The notes: a model not told the origin generated them from the letters alone. Shown: positions 16,299-24,545, numbered from the stretch's first letter. The stretch is 31,961 nucleotides of DNA from an uncultured Adlercreutzia sp. (GCF_958431955.1 NZ_CAUASN010000027.1:1-31961), one strand, 5' to 3'. A program made the numbers and translations.

Positions 16299-18467
16299 TC
16301 AAGATTGCTCCTGCTGGCGCGCCATCTCCGCCTCCAGCTCCTCGGTGAGCGTAAACCACTCCTCCTCGGCGGCAGCCAGACGCTGCTTCAGCTTGGCGTG
16401 CTCGGCGATGGCGTCGGAGGAGGCGTCCTCGTTCACGTAGAAGTCGGGGTCGGCCATGAGGGCCAGCAGCTCCTCCATGCGGGCGTTGTCGCGCTCCATC
16501 TGCTCGTCCAGCTGGGCTATGCGCTTGCGGTGGTTCTTCAGCGCGGCGTAGGCGCGGTTGCGGGCCTCGGCCTCGCGACGCTTCTGCTCCTTGGTCTTGG
16601 GCGCGCTGCCCTTGGGCGCGGTGAGCTGCACCTCGCCGCCGGGCGCAGACGAACTCGCCGCCCCCGCAGCCCCGCTGCGGGCCGGCGCGGCAGCCGGAGC
16701 GCCCGCGCTGCCGCCGTCGCGGTCGCGGCGACGGTTCACGGTGATCTTCGTGGGCGCGGCCGCCCCGGCGCGGCGCTTCTCGGGAGCCGCGGCACTCCCC
16801 TTCCCGTGAATGCCCGCATCGGCGAGCGCCTCGTCTGCCGCCGGTGCGCCGGCGCTCGCGTCAGTTTCCAGCTGGCCCGACTTGTACAGGTAGTAGTCGT
16901 AGTCGCCGTCGTAGTTGGTGATCTTCCCGTTCTTCACCTCCACGATGCGGTTGGCCACCCCGCGGATGAGATGGCGGTCGTGGGTGATGAACAGGATGGT
17001 GCCCTCGAAATGGCGCAGGGCCTGCTCCAGGATGTCGGCCGACGAGATGTCCAAATGGTTCGTCGGCTCGTCCAGGCAGAGCAGCGGCTTCGGCGCCACA
17101 AGCATCTTCGCCAGGGCCAAGCGGCCCTTCTCGCCGCCTGAGAGCACGCCCACCTTCTTCTCCACGGCGTCGCCCGTGAACAGGAAGGCGCCGAGCAGGC
17201 TGCGCACTTGGGAGATGGACCAGCCGGGCGCAGCGTGGTCGAGCTCCTCGAAGACGGTGTTGCCCGCGTGCAGCTCCTCCAGCTGGTGCTGGGCGTAGTA
17301 GGTTAAATCCACATTCACGCCGTAGTCGATGGTACCCGCATCGGGCTTCTCCACGCCGGCGATCATCTTCAAGAGCGTGGACTTGCCCGCGCCGTTGGGG
17401 CCCACGAGCGCCACCTTGTCGCCGCGGTACATGGTGAAGTCCACCCCGTCGTAGACCGTGTGCTCGCCGTAGCGCTTCACCAGACCGCGGGCGCGCACCA
17501 CCTCGTCGCCGGTGCGCGGCGGCTGTACGAAGTTGAAGTGCACGGTCTTCTTCTCCTCGGGGATGATCGGCAGCGTCTCCTTGATCTTCTCGATGCGCCG
17601 CTCGCGTTCCTGGGCCTGCTTGGCCTTGGTGGCCTTGTAGCGGAAGCGGTCGACGAAGGCCTGCAGGTGCGCGATCTCCTCTAACTGTTTGGCGCGCTCC
17701 ACCTTCAGGCGCTCCAGGCGCTCCTCGCGGGCCACCAGGTACTTCGAGTAGTTGCCCTTGTACAGGTTCACCTGGCCGTTGTCGATCTCGGCCACGCGGT
17801 CCACCATGTTGTCCATGAAGGCGCGGTCGTGGGACACCACGATGACCGTGCCCGCATAGCCGCGCAAGAAACCCTCGAGCCACTTCACCGACTCCAGATC
17901 CAGGTGGTTGGTGGGCTCGTCGAGCAGCAGTACCTCGGGATTGCGGATGAGCAGCTTCGCCAGCGCAATGCGCATCTGCCAGCCGCCGGAGAACTCCGTG
18001 GTGGAGCGCTTCATATCTTCCTCGGTGAAACCCAGGCCGAAGAGCACGCTACGCACTTTCGACTCCAGCGAGTAACCGCCGAGCATCTCGTAGGCGTCCC
18101 GCGCCCGGCCCACGGCCGCCAGCTGCGCCTCGGTGGGGCTCGCGCCCAGCTCGGCCTCCAGCTTGTGCAGGCGCTGCTCGGCTTCCAACACCTCGGTCTG
18201 GGACGAGATGACCTCCTCGAACACGGGCAAGTCTCCCATCTCGATAGCCTCCTGCTCCAGGTAGCCCACCCGGGCCCCCTTGGCGAAGAGCACGCGGCCC
18301 TCGTCCGGGTCGTCCTCGCCGGAGATGATGTTCAGAAGCGTCGTCTTGCCCGCGCCGTTGGGCCCCACGAGCGCCAGCCGGTCGTATTCCTCCAACCGGA
18401 ACGTCACGTCGTGGAACAGCGTGCGCCCGCCGTAAGACTTGGAAAGATGTTCAGTTTGCAGGATCAT
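16299..18467 (-). CDS. ABC-F family ATPase (ribosome-associated, duplicated ATPase domains)
   Basis: The 722-residue soluble protein has two ABC ATPase domains and no membrane segments. Domain 1 has Walker A GPNGAGKTT (about 35-43), signature FSGGWQMRIALAK, and Walker B LLLDEPTNHLDLE. A charged helical linker follows, then domain 2 with GPNGAGKST, LSGGEKGRLALAK and CLDEPTNHLD. The C-terminal 180 residues are an Ala/Gly-rich linker and a coiled coil, making it longer than the usual 530-640. ABC-F proteins act on the ribosome E site to rescue or tune translation; some give antibiotic protection. Nothing here allows assigning a specific subfamily with certainty. A GGAAGG ribosome-binding site precedes the ATG. 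Confidence 0.92.
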   Translation of the reverse strand: MILQTEHLSKSYGGRTLFHDVTFRLEEYDRLALVGPNGAGKTTLLNIISGEDDPDEGRVLFAKGARVGYLEQEAIEMGDLPVFEEVISSQTEVLEAEQRLHKLEAELGASPTEAQLAAVGRARDAYEMLGGYSLESKVRSVLFGLGFTEEDMKRSTTEFSGGWQMRIALAKLLIRNPEVLLLDEPTNHLDLESVKWLEGFLRGYAGTVIVVSHDRAFMDNMVDRVAEIDNGQVNLYKGNYSKYLVAREERLERLKVERAKQLEEIAHLQAFVDRFRYKATKAKQAQERERRIEKIKETLPIIPEEKKTVHFNFVQPPRTGDEVVRARGLVKRYGEHTVYDGVDFTMYRGDKVALVGPNGAGKSTLLKMIAGVEKPDAGTIDYGVNVDLTYYAQHQLEELHAGNTVFEELDHAAPGWSISQVRSLLGAFLFTGDAVEKKVGVLSGGEKGRLALAKMLVAPKPLLCLDEPTNHLDISSADILEQALRHFEGTILFITHDRHLIRGVANRIVEVKNGKITNYDGDYDYYLYKSGQLETDASAGAPAADEALADAGIHGKGSAAAPEKRRAGAAAPTKITVNRRRDRDGGSAGAPAAAPARSGAAGAASSSAPGGEVQLTAPKGSAPKTKEQKRREAEARNRAYAALKNHRKRIAQLDEQMERDNARMEELLALMADPDFYVNEDASSDAIAEHAKLKQRLAAAEEEWFTLTEELEAEMARQQEQS

Positions 18468-18494
18468 GCACAGGCCTTCCGCACTTCGGACATG

Positions 18495-18520
18495 AAAAAG
18501 GCCCCTCCGCAGAGGGGCCT
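18495..18520 (-). terminator. Intrinsic terminator of tRNA-Val
   Basis: A perfect 9-bp stem (AGGCCCCTC/GAGGGGCCT, 18499-18520) with a four-base loop is followed on the minus strand by five T. It sits 8 bases after the tRNA 3' end and 27 bases before the ABC-F start. Confidence 0.88.
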
Positions 18521-18528
18521 GTCAGTTA

Positions 18529-18603
18529 TGGTGGTCGCTACAGGATTTGAACCTGTGACCCCCGCCGTGTGAAGGCGATGCTCTCCCGCTGAGCCAAGCG
18601 ACC
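18529..18603 (-). tRNA. tRNA-Val (anticodon CAC)
   Basis: 75 nt with encoded CCA. The acceptor stem GGTCGCT/AGCGACC, D stem GCTC/GAGC, anticodon loop TTCACAC and T arm ACAGG-TTCAAAT-CCTGT all fold. The anticodon CAC reads GTG codons, abundant in such a GC-rich genome. It has its own promoter and terminator. Confidence 0.95.
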
Positions 18604-18643
18604 GAAGGTGTGCAACTCACGTGGTGACTTGCGACGGCTAAAT

Positions 18644-18672
18644 ATAATACACAGGTTTCAACCGATGCGCAA
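18644..18672 (-). promoter_or_regulatory. Promoter of tRNA-Val
   Basis: On the minus strand, TTGCGC (18667-18672), a 17-bp spacer and TATTAT (18644-18649) lie about 40 bp upstream of the tRNA. Same architecture as the tRNA-Lys, tRNA-His and pan promoters. Confidence 0.75.
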
Positions 18673-18684
18673 GGGGTAATCTTG

Positions 18685-18690
18685 TATACT
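18685..18690 (+). promoter_or_regulatory. Possible -10 element for trpS
   Basis: TATACT lies 46 bp upstream of the trpS ATG, giving a leader of about 40 bases. No good -35 hexamer is found at normal spacing. A perfect TATAAT at 18643-18648 on the same strand is an alternative, also without a clear -35. The leader is too short for a T-box. Confidence 0.35.
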
Positions 18691-18736
18691 GTCCCAACAT
18701 ATTCACAATTCCATCGCAAGAGAAGGAAGCACCCCT

Positions 18737-19795
18737 ATGGCCAGTGATTTGACGAGCGATACCTTCCTCGCCTCGAAGAAGATCAGCGACGAGATCAACG
18801 TCGATCTGCCCCTGCACCCCGAGAAGTACACCATGCTCTCGGGCGACCGCCCCACCGGGCGTCTGCACATGGGCCACTACTTCGGCACCATCAAGGAGCG
18901 CGTGGCGCACCAGAACATGGGCATTCGCACGAACATCGTCATCGCCGACTACCAGGTGATCACCGATCGCGACACCACGGCCAACATCGCCGACAACGTG
19001 CACAACATGGTCATCGATTACCTGGCCTGCGGGGTGGATCCGGAGAAGACCGTCATCTTCACCCACTCGGCCGTACCGGCCTTGAACCAGCTCATGCTTC
19101 CGTTCCTCTCGCTCGTCACCGAAGCCGAGCTTCTGCGCAACCCCACGGTGAAGGCCGAGCAGGAAGCCTCGGGGCACGCGCTCACCGGCCTTCTGCTTAG
19201 CTACCCGGTGCATCAGGCCTGCGACATTTTGTTCTGCAAGGGCAATATCGTGCCGGTGGGCAAAGACCAGCTGCCCCATATCGAGCAGACCCGCCTCATT
19301 GCCCGCCGCTTCAACGAGCGCTACGGGCACGTGTTCCCCGAGCCCCACGGCCTGCTCACCGAGGCCGTGGAGATCCCCGGCCTCGACGGCCGCAAGATGT
19401 CGAAGAGCTACGGCAACGCCATCGCGCTGTCAGCCACCGAGGAGGAGACGGCCAAGCTGATCAAGAAGAGCCAGACCGACTCCGAGCGCATGATCACCTT
19501 CGACAAGGAGAACCGCCCCGGCGTGTCGGCCCTGCTCACTACCGCGGCGCTCACCACCGGACGCACCGAGGAGGACATCGCCGCCGAGATCGGCAATGAC
19601 GGCGCGGGTGCGCTCAAGCGCTACGTGACCGAGTCGGTGAACAGCTACCTGGCCCCCATCCGCGAGCGTCGCCGCGAGCTGGAAGGCAAGCCGGAGCTGG
19701 TGCGCGAGATCCTGCACGAGGGCAACCGCCGCGCCAACGAGATGGCCAACGCCACCTTAGATGAGGTGCGCGAGGCCATGGGCATGGTGTACTAG
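18737..19795 (+). CDS. trpS: Tryptophanyl-tRNA synthetase
   Basis: A class I synthetase of 352 residues that charges tRNA-Trp. The HIGH-like motif is GRLHMGHYFG (about 41-50), the KMSKS motif is RKMSKSYGNA, and the connecting segments VPVGKDQLPHIEQTR and EIPGLDG fit TrpRS. AAGGAAG lies eight bases before the ATG. It is a single-gene unit divergent from tRNA-Val, ended by a strong hairpin at 19839. The N-terminus has about 25 residues before the Rossmann fold, slightly longer than the shortest TrpRS proteins. Confidence 0.95.
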   Translation: MASDLTSDTFLASKKISDEINVDLPLHPEKYTMLSGDRPTGRLHMGHYFGTIKERVAHQNMGIRTNIVIADYQVITDRDTTANIADNVHNMVIDYLACGVDPEKTVIFTHSAVPALNQLMLPFLSLVTEAELLRNPTVKAEQEASGHALTGLLLSYPVHQACDILFCKGNIVPVGKDQLPHIEQTRLIARRFNERYGHVFPEPHGLLTEAVEIPGLDGRKMSKSYGNAIALSATEEETAKLIKKSQTDSERMITFDKENRPGVSALLTTAALTTGRTEEDIAAEIGNDGAGALKRYVTESVNSYLAPIRERRRELEGKPELVREILHEGNRRANEMANATLDEVREAMGMVY

Positions 19796-19838
19796 GCGCA
19801 ACGGCATCGAGCAGCCGCCCCATCCCCTTACGGAACGT

Positions 19839-19870
19839 CGAAGGCCCCTCGCTGAGGGGCCTTCGCTTTG
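19839..19870 (+). terminator. Terminator after trpS
   Basis: A perfect 12-bp stem (CGAAGGCCCCTC, loop GCT, GAGGGGCCTTCG; 19839-19865) is followed by CTTTG. The T-tract is short, but the hairpin is very stable and lies between convergent genes, so it may serve both. Confidence 0.75.
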
Positions 19871-19903
19871 GGCGTGCTTTTTCGCGCCGGCTTTCCCATA
19901 TTC

Positions 19904-20371
19904 CTAGACGGCTGCAGCGGCGTGGGGCTCTTCGACCCACCTCTCTTCCACCTCGTCAGTGTGCCAGGATCCGTCCTCGACATCCTCGTCGGCTTCCTCC
20001 AGGCGGGTGCCGGGCGCCGCCTCCTCAACCTGCCCCGCCGCGGCCGCTGCAGCCGGTACCTCCTCTTCCGACGGATCGTCCGCTACCAGCTGCGGCTCGT
20101 CGGCATCGGCGGCCTGGTCGCCCGCAGCCTGCTCGGGCAGCTCCGTCGCATCCGCCGGCGCGGCGGCATCCTCGGCCGGGACGTCCTCGGCCGCCAGCCG
20201 CACCTCGTCCGCGTTGGAGGCGGCCGGCTGCTCGACTTCCCGCTCCGGCACCTCGACCGCGTCATCGGCATTGGCCTGGGCGATACCGAAAGCCCCCAAG
20301 CCGGCAACGGCGACGACGGCGAGCGCGCAGGCGGCGACCAGGTAGCGGTAACGGCGAATTGCTATTCTCAT
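19904..20371 (-). CDS. Small secreted or membrane-anchored acidic Ala/Glu-rich protein
   Basis: I recognise no family. The start is the ATG at 20371, preceded by AAAGGAGAAGCC, giving 155 residues; the longer frame from a TTG at 20485 has no ribosome-binding site. Residues 1-9 are basic (MRIAIRRYR), followed by a hydrophobic segment (LVAACALAVVAVAGLGAFGI) and AQANADD, a plausible signal peptidase site. The rest is strongly acidic, rich in Ala, Glu, Asp and Pro, without cysteines or predicted domains. It converges on trpS. The codon bias matches the host. It is likely a real secreted disordered protein, but a purely compositional open frame cannot be fully excluded. Confidence 0.6.
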   Translation of the reverse strand: MRIAIRRYRYLVAACALAVVAVAGLGAFGIAQANADDAVEVPEREVEQPAASNADEVRLAAEDVPAEDAAAPADATELPEQAAGDQAADADEPQLVADDPSEEEVPAAAAAAGQVEEAAPGTRLEEADEDVEDGSWHTDEVEERWVEEPHAAAAV

Positions 20372-20545
20372 GGCTTCTCCTTTGCTCGAACGGCTGCGCC
20401 TGTGGCGCATCTTCGAGAAGCAGCATAACGCCCCGCGCACGCCTCCGAAGCGTGGCGCGGCGAAGCTTAAGGTTCCGCTCAGCAAAACTTAAGCGCCGTT
20501 AAGGAAGAGGCCCCTCTCCGGCAAGGGGACGGGCGGGAGGAACCC
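20372..20545. other. Gap with hairpins and TTAAG motifs between acidic-protein gene and antiporter
   Basis: Contains a 10-bp hairpin with one bulge (20433-20460) in the presumed leader of the acidic-protein gene. A weak 5-bp GC hairpin (20511-20528) lies just after the antiporter stop. Two CTTAAG copies plus a further TTAAG lie between about 20465 and 20502; the last two form CTTAA-N6-TTAAG. No clear -35/-10 pair was found. Confidence 0.45.
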
Positions 20546-22588
20546 CTACACCGTGTCGTCCAGGTCCATCTGCATGAGCTGCACGCTCTCGCGCATGCGC
20601 TGGGCATGGGCGCGCGAGAGGCGGTCGTCCTCGTAGGCGTCCTGGATCTGCTCGAGCTCGAAGGCGTAGGCCTTGCGCTTGATGGCGTCGGTCAAGTCGC
20701 CCGCCTCGATCACCGAGGTCACCGAGGGCCGCACGCTGTGGAGGGCCGCCACGGTGCGCTGGTACTCCACGAGCAGGGTCGCCGCGTCCTCGGTGGGAAC
20801 CTGGCTCGAGGCCACGGCGGCCTCCAAATGCTCGATGGCGTAGGTGCGCGTGGCCGTCTGCAGCCAGCGCATCTCCTCGGTCCGCTCGGCCAGCGCGGTG
20901 TTGCCGGGAAGCTCCCGCAGCACGGCGCGCACCCCGCGGTGCCACAGGGCCCTGAACCTCCCGTTCCAGCGCTTGAGGCGCCCGCGGCCCTTGCCGTGCT
21001 CGAGCAGCTGCATGACCTGCTCCAAGCGCCCCATGTAGCGGTAGGCCACCACGCCCGACACCACGCCGCGCTCCATCAGCTCCATCGCCCGGTCGTACTC
21101 CCAGCCGAGCGCCTTCAGGCGCAGCGGCACGTTGGGCTCGTCCTCGATGCCGTTGTTCTCCTTGATGCGGGCGAGGCGGTCGTTGTAGGAGCGGATGACC
21201 GCCTGGGTCTCGGCATGGTTCTCCTTGGTCTGCTGCGCCGTGAGCATCTCGATGACCTCGCGCATGATGTCCATGGTGGTGGCGGCATCCTGGTTGATGC
21301 GGCGCAGCTCCTCCTCGCCCTCGTCGCGGGCCGGCGCCAGAAGCGGCACGACGAAGGTGGCCAAAAGCAGCGTGCACACGATGACGCCGCAAGCCAGGAA
21401 GATAAGCAGCTCGCGCTGGGGGAAGGGCACGTTGGGCGGCCCGATGACGGCGTAGGTGGGGATGGAGAACATGATGGAGAGCGTGATGGTGCCCTTCGCC
21501 CCCGAGAAGGTGGTGATGAGCGCGCTGCGCACGTCCCGGCCCGTGAAGCGCCGCCGCTCGCCGCGGCGCACGTGCACGAGGTCCATGACGAGCACCCACA
21601 GAAAGCGCGTGGCCAGAAGGATGAAGGTGAGCCCGAACACGAGCAGGATGAGGGTGGAGTTCGTGATGCGCACGTTCTCCCACGTGTCCTGCATGGCCAG
21701 CGGCAGCTGCGTGCCCAGAAGCACGAACACGATGCCGTTGAGCGCGTAGGTGAGCACGTGCCACACGCTTCCCGACACGATGTTCATGCGCGAGACGGCC
21801 GGCCCGATGACCCCCTTGGGCGACGTCACGTTGATGAGCCCGGCCACCACCACGGCAATGACGCCGGACACGTGGCACACATCGGCCACCAGGTAGATGA
21901 GGAACGGGATGAGCACCTCGAACAGCACGTGGAAGTTCGTGTTCTCCACGCCGATGGAGCGGGCCCGGCGCACCACCCAGTTGCCGAGCAGCCCCAGCGC
22001 GATGCCGAGGACGAGGCCGCCGACGAACTCCACGAGGAAGTCGACGCTAGCACCCAGAAGCGAGAACGACCCCGTGACCACGGCGGCGATGGCGAACTGG
22101 AAGGACACGATGCCCGAGGCGTCGTTCAAGAGCAGCTCCCCCTTGAGCATGGACGCCTGGCGCTTGGGGATGTCCACCTGCTTGGCCAGCGACGAGACGG
22201 CCACAGCGTCGGTGGGGCCGAGGGCCGCGCCCAGGGCGAAGGCGGCCGCGAGCGGTATGGAGGGCACGAAGGCGTGCAGCAAAAAGCCGATGACGAGGGT
22301 GGTGGCCACCACGAGCCCGATGGCCAGCGACAGCACCGGCTTGCGCTCGGCCCACAGCGCCTGCTTGTCGGCGTGCTTCGCCTCGTCGTAGAGCAGCGGC
22401 GCGATGAACATGACGAGGAAGAGCTCCGGATCGAGCGTCACCTCCACCTCGCCGCCGGCCACAACCGCGATGACGAGCCCGATGGCGATCTGGATGAGCG
22501 GCAGGGACACCCGGGGGATGATCTGATCGATGAGCGAGGAGGCGAGCACGGCGGCGAGCAAGAGCAGGCCGAGGGTCAGAGCTTCCAT
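20546..22588 (-). CDS. CPA1-family Na+/H+ antiporter (second paralogue)
   Basis: The 680-residue protein has about twelve membrane segments, GPTDAVAV (D127) and the ion-binding LND (N155-D156). A long cytoplasmic helical tail (about 430-680) is larger than in its paralogue at 13834-15648. The first 160 residues of the two proteins align without gaps, and both start with a hydrophobic helix followed by PRVSLPL. The function is proton-coupled export of sodium or potassium. A GGGAGGAA ribosome-binding site precedes the ATG. A terminator hairpin separates it from the NYN gene upstream, so it probably has its own promoter (TAAAAT at 22631-22636 is a weak -10 candidate). Confidence 0.92.
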   Translation of the reverse strand: MEALTLGLLLLAAVLASSLIDQIIPRVSLPLIQIAIGLVIAVVAGGEVEVTLDPELFLVMFIAPLLYDEAKHADKQALWAERKPVLSLAIGLVVATTLVIGFLLHAFVPSIPLAAAFALGAALGPTDAVAVSSLAKQVDIPKRQASMLKGELLLNDASGIVSFQFAIAAVVTGSFSLLGASVDFLVEFVGGLVLGIALGLLGNWVVRRARSIGVENTNFHVLFEVLIPFLIYLVADVCHVSGVIAVVVAGLINVTSPKGVIGPAVSRMNIVSGSVWHVLTYALNGIVFVLLGTQLPLAMQDTWENVRITNSTLILLVFGLTFILLATRFLWVLVMDLVHVRRGERRRFTGRDVRSALITTFSGAKGTITLSIMFSIPTYAVIGPPNVPFPQRELLIFLACGVIVCTLLLATFVVPLLAPARDEGEEELRRINQDAATTMDIMREVIEMLTAQQTKENHAETQAVIRSYNDRLARIKENNGIEDEPNVPLRLKALGWEYDRAMELMERGVVSGVVAYRYMGRLEQVMQLLEHGKGRGRLKRWNGRFRALWHRGVRAVLRELPGNTALAERTEEMRWLQTATRTYAIEHLEAAVASSQVPTEDAATLLVEYQRTVAALHSVRPSVTSVIEAGDLTDAIKRKAYAFELEQIQDAYEDDRLSRAHAQRMRESVQLMQMDLDDTV

Positions 22589-22643
22589 TGGCGCGGTTCC
22601 TCCCGAGTTTTGAAATTGAGCGAATGCGTTATTTTAAACCACG

Positions 22644-22674
22644 ATGGGCGCCCCCCGCCACGGGGAGCGCCCAT
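22644..22674 (-). terminator. Hairpin terminator after the NYN/OST-HTH gene
   Basis: ATGGGCGC and GCGCCCAT form a perfect outer 8-bp stem, extended by C/G pairs (22644-22674). It lies 30 bp past the stop of the NYN gene. The following T/A-rich stretch (CGTGGTTTAAAAT on the minus strand) is not a clean U-tract. Confidence 0.6.
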
Positions 22675-22703
22675 TTCTTCGGAAAAGGCGGGGTCGGCGG
22701 CCC

Positions 22704-24290
22704 CTACTTGAGGCGCACGCGCATGTTGCGGCCGCTCTGCTCCAAATCGTACTCGCCCGTGGCGGCCATGTACTGCCTCATCTGGGAGTATCCGAGATCG
22801 CGCACCTTGAAGTCCTTGAAGCGGGCGCGCAGCCGGTCGGTGATGGTGGAGAGCATGATACCGTCGCCTCCCGCCTCGGACACCAGCTGGCGGATATAGC
22901 CCTGGGGCGTATCGCCCTGATCGGACGCCGGAGCGGCCTTCCGCGGCCGTCCGCGCTTCGCGGGCGCCTTCCGCTCCGAGGGCTCCTCGGCGGGCTTCGC
23001 CTCGGCGGGCGCCTTCTCCTCAGATTTCTTCTCCGACTTCTTCCGAGGCTTCTTCTCCGGCGACGGCTTCTCGGACGCCGCCTTCTTCGCCGCGGGCTTC
23101 CGGCCGCGCTTCTTGGGCTGCGGCTCCTCGGCAGGCGACGCGGCAGGCGCCTCCTCAGCCTTCGCGGGCTCCTCGGGCTTCGCGGGCTCCTCGGCTACCG
23201 CGGAGACCTCCTCGGCCATGCGCGCCTTGCGCTGGGCGCGGGCCTTGCGGCCCGGCCTCGTGTCGCGGACCGTATCGTCGGCAGCCGGCTCCGACGCGCC
23301 ACCGTCGCGGGACGCATCGGCCGGCTCCTCGACGACCTCGGGCTGCGGCAGTGCCGCCACCGGCGCGTCGGATCCCTCGGCAAGATGCCCCGCCACCTTC
23401 GCGGCCACGCGCCGCGTCCCGCGATGGTTGCGGCCGCGCCGCGACGGCTTGGCCACCGGCTCGTCGGCCTCGCCCGCCGCGGCCTCCTCGGGCACGGCGC
23501 CCTTCTCCGGGCGCTCGGCCTTCTCCGGGCGCTCGGCCTTGTCCGGACGCTCGGCCTTCTCGTCGGAGCTGTCGGCCAGCTCCACGGTAACGGAGCTGTG
23601 GTCCTTGATGATGCGAACCCGTGTGAACTCCTCCAGGAGCTTCGAGAGCAGGTTGGTGCCGTAGCTGCGCACGTCGAAGTCGGGGTAGCGCTTCTGCAGG
23701 CGGCTGCCGATCTCGCCGAGGCCAGTGGCCTTGCCGTTGTTCTGGTTGTCGGTGATGATGTCCACCACGGCCTGCTCCACGGCGTCCTTCGGAACGGCGC
23801 TGCCGTTGCCGGAGCCCGACCGCTCGCGCTTGTTCTGCACGAGCAACTCCAAGGTGGTGAACACGTCGCAGGCGCGGCGGAAGGGTACCGGGGTCTTCTT
23901 CTCCCCCATGCCGATGACCGTGCGGCCGCTCTCGCGCAAACGGCTCGCCAGGCGCGTGAAGTCCGAATCGCTCGACACGAGGCAGAAGCCGTCCACGTTG
24001 TCGGTGTAAAGTATGTCCATGGCGTCGATGATCATGGCGGAGTCGGTGGCGTTCTTGCCCTGGGTGTAGCCGAACTGCTGGATGGGCGTGATGGAGTTCT
24101 CCAGCAGGGCGTCCTTCCACTTAGCGTGCAGGGTGAGCGTCCAGTCGCCGTAGATGCGCTTGATGGTGACGGTGCCGTACTTCGACAGCTCGTTCAGGAT
24201 GGGCTTGAGGTAGCGCGCCGACACGTTGTCGGCGTCGATGAGCAATGCGAACCGCTTGTCGGAGGTTTCGCTGAGGGGTTTCAGATCCAT
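22704..24290 (-). CDS. NYN (PIN-like) ribonuclease-type protein with two OST-HTH/LOTUS domains and AT-hook motifs
   Basis: The start is the ATG at 24290 (AAGGAAA upstream), giving 528 residues. The NYN domain covers about 10-155, with acidic residues typical of the PIN-like active site (LIDADN, D19; TDSAMIIDAMD, D83; SSDSDF, D108 and D110). A first OST-HTH lies at about 168-238 (AVEQAVVDIITDN...LLSKLLEEF). A long charged linker (240-460) follows, first with KAERPE repeats, then histone-H1-like Lys/Ala/Pro sequence with two AT-hook-like motifs (KKRGRKP, about 393-399; KRGRPRK, 445-451). A second OST-HTH ends the protein (462-528). NYN domains cleave RNA and OST-HTH domains bind RNA; AT-hooks bind AT-rich DNA. 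The combined role is unknown. It follows tRNA-Lys and its terminator. Confidence 0.85.
   Translation of the reverse strand: MDLKPLSETSDKRFALLIDADNVSARYLKPILNELSKYGTVTIKRIYGDWTLTLHAKWKDALLENSITPIQQFGYTQGKNATDSAMIIDAMDILYTDNVDGFCLVSSDSDFTRLASRLRESGRTVIGMGEKKTPVPFRRACDVFTTLELLVQNKRERSGSGNGSAVPKDAVEQAVVDIITDNQNNGKATGLGEIGSRLQKRYPDFDVRSYGTNLLSKLLEEFTRVRIIKDHSSVTVELADSSDEKAERPDKAERPEKAERPEKGAVPEEAAAGEADEPVAKPSRRGRNHRGTRRVAAKVAGHLAEGSDAPVAALPQPEVVEEPADASRDGGASEPAADDTVRDTRPGRKARAQRKARMAEEVSAVAEEPAKPEEPAKAEEAPAASPAEEPQPKKRGRKPAAKKAASEKPSPEKKPRKKSEKKSEEKAPAEAKPAEEPSERKAPAKRGRPRKAAPASDQGDTPQGYIRQLVSEAGGDGIMLSTITDRLRARFKDFKVRDLGYSQMRQYMAATGEYDLEQSGRNMRVRLK
23503..23556 (-). repeat. Three 18-bp tandem repeats inside the NYN/OST-HTH gene
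   Basis: The unit TTCTCCGGGCGCTCGGCC (plus strand) occurs at 23503 and 23521 exactly, and at 23539 with two changes. It encodes KAERPE/KAERPD in the linker. A second 18-bp duplication (TTCGCGGGCTCCTCGG plus two bases) lies at 23161-23196. Both keep frame and could vary in copy number between strains. Confidence 0.8.
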
Positions 24291-24402
24291 GGGTTTCCTT
24301 GAGATGAGGGACAACAGGGCCGCGCCGTTCGCGGCACGCGACACAGGCCGCAAGCCCACTTGTCGCCGAGCGCTTCCCCCGAGCCGGTGAAAGGCGCCTG
24401 AT

Positions 24403-24429
24403 AAGAAAAGAACTCCCGAGCGGGAGTTC
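24403..24429 (-). terminator. Intrinsic terminator of tRNA-Lys (and possibly tRNA-His) transcript
   Basis: A perfect 8-bp stem GAACTCCC/GGGAGTTC with a four-base loop (24410-24429) is followed on the minus strand by TTTTCTT. It lies 11 bases beyond the tRNA-Lys 3' end. Confidence 0.88.
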
Positions 24430-24440
24430 GATGTTTCAAA

Positions 24441-24516
24441 TGGTGCTCCGTGAAGGACTCGAACCTTCGACCTTGGGATTAAGAGTCCCCTGCTCTACCA
24501 ACTAAGCTAACGGAGC
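24441..24516 (-). tRNA. tRNA-Lys (anticodon CTT)
   Basis: 76 nt with encoded CCA. Acceptor GCTCCGT/ACGGAGC, anticodon loop CTCTTAA and T arm GAAGG-TTCGAGT-CCTTC fold. The closing pair 27-43 of the anticodon stem is a G-A mismatch. It has its own promoter downstream of tRNA-His. Confidence 0.95.
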
Positions 24517-24545
24517 ACATCGGTGCCGCGCAAAAGCGCTTGAAT

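Noticed and set aside
18604..18736. T-box or other riboswitch before trpS, and likewise before argS (28849-28930)
   Set aside because: The leaders are about 40 and 75 bases, too short, and show no specifier loop or T-box sequence.
20606..22711. A 700-codon plus-strand open frame opposite the second antiporter
   Set aside because: Antisense shadow with low-complexity His/Asp/Arg composition.
23503..23556. Short regularly spaced repeats resembling a CRISPR array
   Set aside because: The units are contiguous, 18 bp, in frame and encode KAERPE; there are no spacers.
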